The notes beneath the pieces were generated by a model. That model was not told the DNA's origin and ran no database searches. It saw nothing but the letters and a program-made list of their open reading frames with translations. Position numbers and translations under genes: made by a program. A DNA stretch of 64,000 nt. Origin: Ianthella basta. Its lineage: Eukaryota > Porifera > Demospongiae > Verongiida > Ianthellidae. The first letter of the stretch is position 1. Each line of letters opens with the position of its first letter. Shown here piece by piece: positions 12,168-49,045 of this stretch. The stretch covers positions 6,021,368 through 6,085,367 of the forward strand of contig OZ025879.1 of assembly GCA_964019415.1 (NCBI GenBank), written 5' to 3'.

Positions 12168-12850
12168 ATGGTTAATGGTACGTTAGCTAGCTATCTATGG
12201 CCGGTAGATATAGCTACTCGAATGCACTGCTTGGGTGACCTCTGCAAAGCGTGTGCTGTGGAAGCAACACCGCTTCTATCATATTCCAACTATCTGTAGC
12301 TATTGAATTGAAAGGGTAATCACTGGATATTACGCCAAACCCACCAACTACACCATAGAGTAGCTATTGGTGTCTCAGTTGGCAGGGGGGCATGAGGCCC
12401 TAGCTATTGAGGTGGCAACCAGTGATTGCCTCCCCCAGTCATCCAACAAAGATGGAAGAGCCACAAACAGCTGTTTCGCCCTGATTGGGGCTCATCAGTG
12501 TGGCGTACTGATGGTTGATAGTTGGATAGCTGGCTGCTTCTGTATTCACCTCAAGTTAAACACTTGTTGTGGATGTATAGCTACGTATGTATGGCCAACT
12601 CTTTAGCAGCTGAGCCGAAGCCAAAACCAACAGCCACTGCATTGATGACTATAGATCTAGAGGTCGCTGGCAGTGATCCATTTCACAGTCGTTTGCCATT
12701 TCCCCAAAGATACCGAGCTACTATGTGTATAGTTATCAACATTGTGTGGTAGACATGCACACACTTGTGGTCACATGCATATATGCAGTGTGTATAGAAT
12801 CATGAGGTTAACTTTTAAATTACTAGGGATATTGTATAGATACCCACGGG
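12168..12850. other. repeat-derived intergenic DNA
   Basis: No gene is seen. A segment at 12305-12350 is shared with 18383-18425 (ATCACTGGATATTA then GCCAAAC). Positions 12600-12720 weakly resemble the fold-back element unit at 25820-31098. Confidence 0.45.
12600..12720. repeat. possible relic of the fold-back element unit
   Basis: A stretch with AACAGCCACTG followed by GATCTAGAGGT, then TTTCACAGTCGTTTGCCATT, resembles parts of the 281-bp unit in rearranged order. The divergence makes this tentative. Confidence 0.3.
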
Positions 12851-12852
12851 CA

Positions 12853-12883
12853 CAGTTTTTAGGGGCTGCCGCAGGCAGCCCCT
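12853..12883. repeat. GC hairpin at the edge of a CpG-rich insert
   Basis: GGGGCTGCC and GGCAGCCCC form a 9-bp stem with a very short loop. A related GGGGCGGCAGCCCC hairpin occurs at 14080-14093, so the two may mark the ends of one inserted block. Confidence 0.45.
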
Positions 12884-12923
12884 ATATTGTTTTCAAATTG
12901 ACGTTTTCATATGGCTTCATGTT

Positions 12924-12928
<5 letters not shown>

Positions 12929-12961
<33 letters not shown>
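12929..12961. repeat. (TA)n simple repeat
   Basis: Uninterrupted TA dinucleotide run of about 33 bp. Confidence 0.9.
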
Positions 12962-12963
<2 letters not shown>

Positions 12964-12985
12964 CGCCAACCTACGGTTGTACGTC

Positions 12986-13390
12986 AATGCTTACATTTAT
13001 ATTGAATGTATTGGGCGAAGTATTGGGTATAGGGAATTTATATTGTCGGCCATTTTATTCGGCCGGAAGTGGACCGTGTGCGAGGCCAAGGGACTTTGAA
13101 AACCGGCTTCCAAACGACGTTTTAGCGAACTTTGGACGTTCTCTTCCGCCTCTGATCCTGGAACAGACTCCTACAGCACTTCTGGTCGACGGGCAAAGAC
13201 ACAGCTTCGAGACAGCGCCCAACAGGTCATCGACTTCGCCCCGCGCCTTCTTCGATAATGGCCGCGCCGCCTCGGAGGACTTCACTCCGCCGCCTGGAAC
13301 ACATGACAGGAGTAACGTAGAAACTGGTGAACGCCGTGATATGTACACGCTAACGTTCTTCAACCGTTTCTAGCGTTGAAAAGCTTAACT
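12986..13390. other. CpG-rich insert of unknown origin
   Basis: About 400 bp with high GC and many CpG in an AT-rich neighbourhood. It has overlapping open frames on both strands (for example 12987-13373 + and 13055-13363 -), but neither shows a domain I recognise. It could be a captured gene 5' end or the GC-rich part of a transposon. Confidence 0.4.
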
Positions 13391-13604
13391 CGCACGGTTG
13401 CCCTTCTAAATGCTCTTCAGAACCTGGCCCACGCGTACTGCGCTGTAACAAACGTACGTAGCTTTTGCCACCACAGACCACTAGCTACTCTGGCGACTGT
13501 GGGTTCCTTGGTACATTATGTTTCTGTAATTACTCACTGTAAATGCACGTGCTATAAGCAGTCATGTGTCTGTCTGCTGGACATTTCTCTGTGCATGTGT
13601 TGTG

Positions 13605-13627
13605 GGTTTGTGTGTGTGTGTGTGTGG

Positions 13628-13658
<31 letters not shown>

Positions 13659-13845
13659 TGTGTATGTGGTGTGTGTGTGTGTGTGTGTGTATGTGGTGTG
13701 TGTGTGGTGTGTGTGTGCATGTGGTGTGTGTGTGGTGTGTGTGTGCATGTGGTGTGTGTGTGGTGTGTGTGCGTGTGGTGTGTGTGTGTGTGTGTGTGTG
13801 TGTGTGCATGTGTATGTGTGCATGTGTGTGTGTGTGTGTGTGCAT

Positions 13846-13908
<63 letters not shown>

Positions 13909-13927
13909 TCATGTGTCTGGTGATAGT

Positions 13928-13989
<62 letters not shown>
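13605..13989. repeat. long (GT)n microsatellite
   Basis: Almost pure GT repeats with occasional CAT or GGTG interruptions over nearly 400 bp. Long Cys-Val and His-Thr frames read across it are artefacts of the repeat. Confidence 0.97.
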
Positions 13990-13992
<3 letters not shown>

Positions 13993-14066
13993 AAGTTACT
14001 GAGGTATTGTGACGCGATGTCATGTTTACCTATTGTGAGTGACAGAGCAGCGACCGAAGGGAGCAA

Positions 14067-14116
14067 GTATTTCGAGTTGGGGCGGCAGCCCCACGAGTTT
14101 TTAACTCGAAATACTT
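14067..14116. repeat. hairpin at the right edge of the CpG-rich/GT-rich block
   Basis: AGTATTTCGAGTT and AACTCGAAATACT form a perfect 13-bp stem enclosing a GGGGCGGCAGCCCC hairpin. This may be the terminus of the block beginning near 12853. Confidence 0.5.
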
Positions 14117-15700
14117 GTTCACCATTTCTGCTGTTATAACCATTTGTGATATGTGACTCGTTTTATGTTACCAAGTGTCTGGGCCAGTAAGCTGAGTTGT
14201 GCAAGAACATGCATATGGAAAGAAAGCTATTTCTATAGTTTTATTCCTAATAGTCTTCTCTTCTTACATACTGTAGTTGTTTTCTGTTGCAATTACCCTG
14301 TGTAGAGTGGGATTTTAAGAATCAAGACTGAAAGTTGCAGTTGAATTGACAAATGTTTATGTGTATTATACTTCAATGGTTCAAGTCAGCAACAAACTTC
14401 GAGCCATTAAAATGTGTCTTTCAATCCATATAGCACTTCCCTTACTGCATCATTAATTAAGTGAATATAATTATAGAATGGCATTAAGAAATGTAGATCA
14501 TGCACGCACTCACTGTTGTCTGGTACATACACATGCAGAGGTGTGCAGGGTTAACATTGTCATGCAGGCTAGGCTGTTGTGTGGTATGCAGGTATATAGC
14601 CCAGTGTGAAATAAATTTTGTCACTGACATCTTGTCAAACACTAGAATATCTTGAATCTGCAGTGATGTAGTCCTTTCACTAGATAAATAGATTAATGGT
14701 ATAGCCAATCTAGGAGCTGTAACATTTGTGTACAAGTTGATTAACTATGGTATCATTATATTTATCATTATTTGAGTGACCGGTGTGAAGAATCACTACA
14801 ATAATATCGATCACTATCAATTGTCTGAAGCTGTTGCAATGACCCTTTATACCATATCAGTGCATGTGAAGTAGTGTCTAAGAGCCACATGTTAGCATGT
14901 AGGTCATAGCTGGAGTGTGAACCACATTTACGGGCTGCTGCAGTAACACATGCACATGAGGTATACATAGTTGTAGGTAGTATAGCTATTTATTTGGGGT
15001 GTCTTCCATTACACTCCAGTGATTAGACTAATAGTGGTACCATTATAGCAGCATTCATAGCACGTACTGTTGGCTCACAGGTGGGTGGAGATGGGGGAAT
15101 CAGGGGGGAATTGTCCCCCCCTCCCCCACTATCAATCTTCACATCTGGGTGAGTTCCACTGCATGGCCACTGCAATTGTGTACTTTTGTTAGAGATTATA
15201 CTGTTCTGTGAGGCTCTGAGTTGCATGCAGCTACAGTGAAGAAGAATTATCTGTACCAACAAACAAACAAACAATTACAGTATAGTAACTGATGAAGACC
15301 TTCGCAGTCAAAACGCTTTACGTCCAATCTGTTTCTACTGCATGATTGCTCAAGAATTTTCCCACTCCTACGTATGCCGCAGCAATGAGCCTCTACCAAA
15401 TTACGTAAATATATGTATACATGTGTGAAATTGGGGGATGACTAGCTACGCAATATTGAAAATTCACTGATCACTTCGCCTGCATATAATCTGTATAATT
15501 ACAGCTGTTTCTACTTTGACTGTAAAGAGTTCTCCACTTGCATGCCAGGTAACCTATATACAGGCCTGTACTATACTTCTCATGCATCTGTGCTGTTAGT
15601 GTGATGTAGAAGTACGTGTACAATTATTTCACTCTGTTCTTACATGTGACCTTACTTTATGTTGTATATCTGGTCATAATTATACTGCTTGTTTCTTGTT
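14117..15700. other. intergenic DNA, no gene seen
   Basis: AT-rich sequence without supported coding. Near 15285-15320 there is a degenerate CTGATGAAG...AAAACG hairpin motif, followed at about 15340 by TGATTGCTCAAGAAT, which resembles the ends of the inverted-repeat elements at 22988-23116 and 51826-51950. Confidence 0.45.
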
Positions 15701-15716
15701 GTCTCCCTTTACAGCC

Positions 15717-15881
15717 AATTTCAGATGGTTGGCCAAAATGGCAAATGGCAGAACAATCAAATGGCGTGACATCACTATTAGTTTAACTGCTTGTCATTAC
15801 ATCACTCCTAGTGTAAAGTATTGCCATTTGCTATGATGTCACGCCATTTGCCATTTGCCTTTTGACCAACCAATCTGAAAT
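15717..15881. repeat. inverted-repeat element
   Basis: ATTTCAGATGGTTGG at the left pairs with CCAACCAATCTGAAAT at the right. GGCAAATGGC and ATGGCGTGACATCA also recur in inverse orientation inside. A small non-autonomous DNA element is likely. Confidence 0.6.
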
Positions 15882-16059
15882 CCTTTGTTCAAATGAGATT
15901 CTATTGTGTAATGTCAGATAGTGTTTGCTCTTGACTTTCAAAATTATACAGAAATTGACAATTAGCAATTATTCACTGATGATAGCAAACATCAGTTGCC
16001 GAAACATCTGATCAAGTTTTCAAGTGATTGGCTAGCATTTCCAAAAGTCAAAAATTGAG

Positions 16060-16370
16060 GATACAAATTCTACAAACATATTACCTTGCATATTAAGCCG
16101 TGTGGCAGCTGAGTGTGCACTCATGCTTTCATTGGAGTAGATAGTTGCCACTTCAACATCGTACTCTGCATACTAAGCTCTCCAATGTAGCACTGGTACT
16201 GGATGTAGACACTGTGTCATAGCCACCACTGCTGCTTGTCAGCTTGTACCTCACACTGTAGCTTACCATCACAACATCACACATTCTGGACTGGGAAGCA
16301 TTCGAAGACACCATGCATAGCAAAGTTACAACCATAAATTAGCAACAGCCATTGTACCACGAGGTGCTGT
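16060..16370 (-). pseudogene. inverted decayed FN3 exon
   Basis: On the minus strand this reads MCMVSSNASQSRMCDVVMV, then YSVRYKLTSSSG and STSATLESL, closely matching the FN3-3 exon of genes A and D. The start is garbled and a deletion after LESL breaks the frame, so it is not a usable exon. It is opposite in orientation to every working gene in the cluster. Traces of the same inverted segment persist at about 36121-36180 and 47445-47490. Confidence 0.75.
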
Positions 16371-16544
16371 GCAGTAACAGAAATAGTCTAAGATTGTTTT
16401 ATATACTAATATGTATGTAATTAAAATTGGCAGTTGCAATATATGTACAAGTGAGACTGCATATCTGTGCAACATCCCTACATGAGAGAATGTGTTTGAA
16501 GGTACTGTGTAAAATTGAAAGATAAGATAATGAGCAACACTGCT

Positions 16545-16728
16545 GTATAAGTGTCTTGGGTTACCTCCCAGTCCATGTGTGATTATTTCTTCCAGTTAAT
16601 ATCTGTGTGGTTCCTGCTGATGGCCTTTTTTGGAGGTGTTCTGATAGTAGCAATTGCAGACACTGTTGCTGGTGTTAATTGTTTTCTTCATAATATATAG
16701 CTAAGAGAAAATTCACCGTCAGATTTGA
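16545..16728 (+). pseudogene. FN3 stub and TM-exon relic upstream of gene B
   Basis: A short FN3 remnant (WVTSQSMCDY) runs into an acceptor-like TTCCAG and then a decayed TM exon resembling the A/D type (GGTGTTCTGATAGTAGCAAT region, then AGAGAAAATTCACCGTC). Stops and indels interrupt the helix. Equivalent relics precede genes C and D. Confidence 0.65.
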
Positions 16729-17621
16729 GTGAATCTCAAATGTGAGTTTATCAGATTCAGTATGTGCAAGTTACATAAACTGAGAGCAGCTAGTGCAGAT
16801 TAGTTTGTAAATGTGCACAAATGTGAGTGAAAACTACTATGAGAAGGCCAGAGTATTGATTTGGCATTTTACTATGAGAACAACCTAATGTGTGTGACAG
16901 TATGTATAGACTTGACATGCACACATAATGATTTGTCATAAAATTATACATTTTAGCAATCCCCACGCCAGTTGAAGTGCACGTGCATGTGGAGCTGGGT
17001 TCTTATAATGAATCCAGAAGGTATATTGGGGGTTCACAACAGCTGTTCAAAGGTGAAGACTTCATAGAGTGGGTTCTGTTTGAGTCCTCCCACTAGTCTG
17101 GTTTCTGTTACATATATTATGCAATTTAAAAGCTCGTATTATAATTTTTTACACTGACATATGTAAGCATTCTTTATACCACCTGAGGTTTATATGCATG
17201 CACATATACTGCTTCCTCCATACTCCAGCTCATATGCAATGTCCATTTCATTTTAGTAACAATGGATGTACCCAACCAGTGCAAAGCGTCATTTTAAATG
17301 GAATAAGACTTAGTGTACTTGTGTTTCTAAAGACATTCAACCAGCCCAGAATGGACAATGAATTGGTCCTCTGCATTGTCAAGGTTGCAGCTCCAATCTG
17401 ACTGACACTGCAATGCTTCCCTAGTTCTGCGTAGTGTGTTGAATGAATACTAAATAATTAATTCACACTTTTAGCACCATTTATAGGTTGACGAGTTGAC
17501 ATGTAGTCACTCACTACATTTGTCAACCTCCACATGTGGATTCATACACATTTTGCTGTTGCTTATAACCTTGCAACCTGAAAGATATAGTATAGTTAGC
17601 TAGAGGTATATATGTTACATG

Positions 17622-17699
17622 CATACCTCCAACCTGCACATACCTCCAACCTGTGCATACCTCCAACCTGCACATACCTCCAACCTGTGCATACCTCCA
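17622..17699. repeat. 17-bp minisatellite
   Basis: About 4.5 copies of CATACCTCCAACCTG plus alternating CA or TG, giving a 34-bp higher-order period. The equivalent site before gene C has a single CATACCTCC, so this expansion is local. Confidence 0.85.
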
Positions 17700-17797
17700 T
17701 ATATACACATCGCAATGTCATATGTATATTTATACATCTAAAGTCGGAACGCTTGAGAATTACGTAACTACAAACAGTTGCAATCACATTCCTGCAG

Positions 17798-17897
17798 TAC
17801 AAATGATGCTCTGTATGAGGACCCACATCCTGAGCTTCAGCTACAGAGCAATCTGGCATATGAGATGGTGAACAAGACATTACCAATAAAATACTGA
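17798..17897 (+). CDS. orphan cytoplasmic-tail exon upstream of gene B
   Basis: After CTGCAG, a phase-2 frame reads NDALYEDPHPELQLQ, then NLAYEMVNKTLPIKY and TGA. It is related to the B/C tail (VYEDPQLQDNPAY). An AATAAA lies at 17885-17890. It is either a relic or an alternative last exon of an upstream receptor gene. Its last residues differ from the C and D copies because a ~700-bp insertion follows the TAT codon. Confidence 0.5.
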
Positions 17898-18382
17898 ATG
17901 AATAGGTTATCGTTGTATTAATCTAGTACTGGAGCTCTAATGCAGTTTCTACTTCCAATGTAATAGTTTTGCACATGGATTACTGTATGTAAGACAGTAG
18001 CATGTAATACATGATTGTACATGCGTATTCTTTTCAAGTTATACATTACTGAGTGTAAATTACATAATTATGCAGAGTGTCGTTCATGACAATAATGTCA
18101 ACTGTTCTATATAGCTACTGAAAATAAGCATATAGGCTTCCACCTTATACAGGAAAATTGAATTTGAACAATTATCCTTTAAACGAGTCCAGGTACTCAA
18201 AACTGCTGTCACCGTATAGCAAACTATAGATGGACTAGCTGTATACAGCAGGAGAGGTGGTTGTAAATATAACTGGTGCCTGCACATAATTGAAGAATTG
18301 AGCTGAAACATTCCAAGTTAATAAATCAGCAAACAATTGCAAGAAAAAATGAAATTTTAAAATGGCAAAGTAGTTTGAATGG

Positions 18383-18500
18383 CTATCACTGGATATTAAG
18401 CCAAACATATCAACTACACAACCGCATTCGCCTTCATCAGCTGAAACTGATAGAGTACGGTGAGAAGGTGCTGTTTCAATGCAAGTACCTGTGGTGTGAC
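18383..18500. repeat. dispersed repeat inserted between the orphan tail exon and gene B
   Basis: Starts ATCACTGGATATTAAGCC, as at 12305, and contains CCTTCATCAGCTGAAAC. It is part of the extra ~700 bp that separates gene B from the sequences found directly upstream of C and D. Confidence 0.45.
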
Positions 18501-18622
18501 GTCATGCAGGTGAAAATTGGAAAATTAAAATTGAAATTGAATTCACTCTTTTACACTCATCCTGACTATACATCTTGCCCGCAGAATAGCATGGGGGAAG
18601 GTTACTCTCAGTCTCTCGCTCC

Positions 18623-35845
<17,223 letters not shown>

Positions 35846-36326
35846 CTTTTCTGACAGGGAGAAATATTGTTTAAAATTGATCGCATTGGAATCTAAATTT
35901 GTACAGTTAGTTGAGTTGATTGTGACTTCCCTTTCCTCACCTGTTCTCTTGGATCTTTACTTTTATTACATTATATACCCTGTTACTATGGCACCCATGG
36001 GTTAAGAAATCTCATATCACCTAAGAGCCCGGGGCTAGTAGGTTGATCTGTGCGCTATTATCAATCTCTGGCAGTCCTCTTGGAAGTCACTAGCAAAACA
36101 TTTAATTTCTTTACCAAACATTTATTAGCAACAACCATTATACCACGAGGTGCTATACAGTGACAGAAATACATTGTTTCATGTACCAATATGTATCTAT
36201 TTGAATTTGGCAGCTGCACTATACTGCATATCTGTGCAACATCCCTAAATGGAAGAATGTACCTGAAAGTACGTATAGTGTATAAAATTGAAAGATAAGA
36301 TAATGAGCAACACTGCTGTATAAGTG

Positions 36327-36505
36327 TCTTGGGTTACTTCCCAGTTCATGTGTGGTTACTTCTCCCAGTTTATATCTGTGTGGTTGCTGCTGATGGCAGT
36401 TTAATAGGAAGTGTCCTGATAACAGCAGGAATTGCAAGCATTGATACTGGTGTTAATTGTTTTCTTTATATTATAGCAAAGTGAAAATTCACCGTCAAAC
36501 TTTCA
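36327..36505 (+). pseudogene. FN3 stub and TM-exon relic upstream of gene C
   Basis: WVTSQFMCGY stub, then CCCAG and a decayed helix (VLITAGIASIDTGVNCF) ended by a TGA where the working exons have a basic codon. It is clearly derived from the A/D type of TM exon. Confidence 0.7.
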
Positions 36506-36716
36506 ACTGATTGCTTAATTATTAATTGACTGTTTTGACTATTAAATTGATTTCTGCAACTTGAGTGAGTCTGAAATGTGTGTTTATTGGCTTCAGTATC
36601 TGCAAGTTACATTATACTGCATGAGAGCAGCTAGTGCAGTTTAGCTTGTACAGATGCACAAATGTGAGCCAAAACTACTGTGAATAGGCCAGAGCATTAA
36701 TTCAGCATGACTATAG

Positions 36717-36855
<139 letters not shown>

Positions 36856-37667
36856 GACTTGACACACACATAACCTCTTGTCATATAATTATACATTTTT
36901 AGCAATTGCCCATGCCAGTTGGAGTGCACGTACGTGCATGTGGGGCTGGGTCCTTAAAATGAATCCAGAAGGCATATATATAAAGGGGATTCACAACAGC
37001 TGTTCAAACGTGAAGGCCAGCATAGAGTGGGTTCCGCAAGAGTCCTCCCACCAGTCTGGTTTCAGCTATATTATGCAATTGAAAGCTCATGCACTGACTA
37101 TGTGGAAGCACTCCTTATACCACCTGAGGTTTATACGCATGGCATTTACAGCTTCCTCCATACTCCAATTCATATGCAATGTCTGTTGCATTTTATTAAC
37201 AATGGATGTACCCAACCAGTGCAAAGTGCCATTAAATGGAATAAGACTTAGTGTACTTGTGTTTCTAAAGGCATTCAACCAGCCGAGAATGGACAAAGAA
37301 TTGGTCCTCTGCATTGTCAAGGTTACAGCTCCAATCTGACTGACACTGCAATGCTTCCCTAGTTCTGCATAGTGTGTTGAATTTATACTAAACAATTCAT
37401 TCACACTTTTAGCACCATATATAGGTTGACGAGTTGACATGTAGTCACTCACTACATTTGTCAACCTCCACATGTGGATTCATACACATTTTGCTGTTGC
37501 TTATAACCTTTCAACCTGAAAGATATAGTATAGTTAGCTAGAGGTATATATGTTACGCGCATACCTCCATATATACACATTGCAATGTCATATGTATAAT
37601 TATACATCTATAGTCAGAACGCTTGAGAATTACGTAGCTATAATTAGTTGCAATCAAATTCCTGCAG

Positions 37668-37749
37668 TACAAATGATGCTCTGTATGAGGACCCACATCC
37701 TGAGCTTCAGCTACAGAGCAATCTAGCATATTCCGCTGTTGCGCAATAA
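37668..37749 (+). CDS. orphan cytoplasmic-tail exon upstream of gene C
   Basis: Phase-2 exon after CTGCAG: NDALYEDPHPELQLQ, NLAYSAVAQ, TAA. It stays open and closely matches the copies at 17798 and 48826. Its stop is 8 bp before a TATA-like box and 80 bp before the gene C start codon. It may be an alternative terminal exon of gene B, whose TM exon exits in the matching phase, or a relic. Confidence 0.5.
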
Positions 37750-37757
37750 GCAGACCA

Positions 37758-37764
37758 TATAAAT
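37758..37764 (+). promoter_or_regulatory. TATA-like box of gene C
   Basis: TATAAAT, 66-72 bp before the ATG, conserved with its surroundings before gene D (48916-48922). Initiation near 37790 would leave a 5' UTR of about 40 nt; no transcript evidence is available. Confidence 0.45.
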
Positions 37765-37829
37765 TGCATTTTCTTTCGGAAATAATCTTACCCGCAGACT
37801 GGGGGAAGTTACTCTCAGTCTCTCGCTCC

Positions 37830-47150
<9,321 letters not shown>

Positions 47151-48825
47151 CTTTTCTGACAGGGAGAAATATTGTATGTAAAATTGTTGACTATTGTTGC
47201 ATTGGAATCTAAATTTGTATAGTTGAAATGATTGTGATTTTCCTTTCATCATCTGTTCTCTTGGATCTTAACCTGTATTAGATCATATACCCTGTTATTA
47301 CGGCAACCATGGGTTGAAAAATCTCATATCACCTAAGAGCCCTGGGCTAGTAGGTTGACCTGTGCAATATTATCAATATCTGGTAGTTCTCTTGAAAGTC
47401 ACTAGCCAAAAATTTAATTTCTTTACCAAACGTTTATTAGCAACAGCCATTCTACCATGAGGTGCTGTACAGTGACAGAAATACAATGTTTTATCTACCA
47501 ATATGTATCTATTTGAATTTGGCAGCTCCAGTATACAGCATATCTGTGCAACATCCTAAATGGGAGAATGTACTTGAAAGTATGTATACTGTATAGAATT
47601 GAAAGATAAGATAATGATCAGCACTGTCATATAAGTGTCTTGGGTTACCTCCCAGTTCATGTGTGGTTACTTCTCCCAGTTAATATCTGTGTGGTTCCTG
47701 CTGATGGCATAGGAGGTGTCCTAATAACAGCAGCAATGGCATGCATTGATGCTGGCATTAACTGTTTTCTTCATTATTATAGCTAAGAGAAAATTCACTG
47801 TCAAACTTTCAACTGGTTGCTTAATTTTTGATTAACTGTTGTGACTATTAACTTGATTGCTGCAACTTAAGTGAGTCTGAAATGTGTGGTTATCGACTGC
47901 AAGTTACATAAACTGCATGAGAGCAGCTAGTGCAGTTTAACTTGTACAGATGCACAAATGTGAGCCAAAACTACTATGAATAGGCCAGAGTTCTTAATTT
48001 GGAATGTACTGTGAGAACAATTTAATGTGTGTGCATGTATAGATTTGACATACACATTACGATTTGTCATAAGATTATACATTTTTAGCAGTTGCCCATG
48101 CCAGTTGGAGTGCACATACTTGTGTGTCTGGGTTCTTAGAATGAATCCAGAAGGAGATTCACAACAGCTGTTCAAAGATGAAGACTTCATAGAGTGCATG
48201 GGTTCTGCATGACTCCTCCCACCAGTCTGGTTTCAGCTATATTATGCAATTTGAAAGCTCATGCACTGACTATATGGAAGCACTCCTTATACCACCTGAG
48301 GTTTATATGCATGGCATTTACTGCTTCCTCCATACTCCTATTCATATGCAATGTCTGTCGCATTTTATTAACAATGGATGTACCCAACCAGTGCAAAGCG
48401 CCCTTAAATGGAATAAGACTTAGTGTACTTGTGTTTCTATATATACAGATATTCAACAAGGCTTAGCCCAGAATTGACAATGAATTGCATGGTCCTCTGC
48501 ATTGTCAAGGTTGCAGCTCCAATCTGACTGACACGGCAATGCTTCCCTTATTGAGCAGTGTGTTGAATCAATATTAAACAATTCACACCTTTAGCACCAT
48601 AGGTTGATGAGTTGACATGCAGTCACTCACTTCATTTGTCAACCTCCACATGTGGATTCATATACATTTTACTTTTGCTGATGTGTTCTTATAACCTTGC
48701 AACCTGAAAGGTATAGTATAGTTAGCTAGAGGTATACACATAATGTCATGTGTATAATTATACATCTATAGTCAGAACGCTTGAGAATTACGTAACTACA
48801 ATTAGTTGCAATCAAACTTTTGCAG
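47151..48825. other. C-D intergenic region with receptor relics
   Basis: Homologous to the B-C intergenic region. It contains an FN3 stub and TM relic (47632-47805) and otherwise no supported feature. Confidence 0.55.
47632..47805 (+). pseudogene. FN3 stub and TM-exon relic upstream of gene D
   Basis: WVTSQFMCGY stub, CCCAG, then a shortened helix (VLITAAMACIDAGINCF) whose frame is closed by TAG before the basic residues. Confidence 0.68.
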
Positions 48826-48907
48826 TACAAATGATGCTCTGTACGAGGACCCACATCCAGAGCTTCAGCTACAGAGCAATCCAGCCTATTCCGCCATTGC
48901 GCAATAA
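48826..48907 (+). CDS. orphan cytoplasmic-tail exon upstream of gene D
   Basis: Phase-2 exon after TTGCAG: NDALYEDPHPELQLQ, NPAYSAIAQ, TAA. It keeps the full NPAY motif. It ends 80 bp before the gene D start codon. It could serve as an alternative last exon of gene C or be a well-preserved relic. Confidence 0.5.
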
Positions 48908-48915
48908 GCAGACCA

Positions 48916-48922
48916 TATAAAT
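48916..48922 (+). promoter_or_regulatory. TATA-like box of gene D
   Basis: TATAAAT in the same context and at the same distance from the ATG as before gene C. Confidence 0.45.
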
Positions 48923-48987
48923 TGTATTTTCTTTCGGAAATACTCTTACCCGCAGACTGGGGGAAGTTACTCTCAGTCTCTCGCTCC

Positions 48988-49045
48988 ATGGGCGGCGCCA
49001 TGCAGAAGATTACCTTCTACGAGTGCCTACTTCTCGTTCTGAGCG
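48988..49045 (+). CDS. Gene D exon 1: signal peptide
   Basis: MGGAMQKITFYECLLLVLS plus one base, identical in protein to gene C. Donor GCG|GTAAGC. Confidence 0.84.

Noticed and set aside
13055-13363. Possible exon on the minus strand in the CpG-rich block
   Set aside because: Low-complexity basic sequence with an equally long frame on the other strand; the open frames can be explained by GC content alone.
13530-14066. Long open frames reading Cys-Val or His-Thr repeats
   Set aside because: They are frames through a (GT)n microsatellite with no start context, domain or conservation.
17622-17699. CRISPR-like array
   Set aside because: The units are contiguous 17-bp minisatellite repeats without unique spacers, in a eukaryotic locus.
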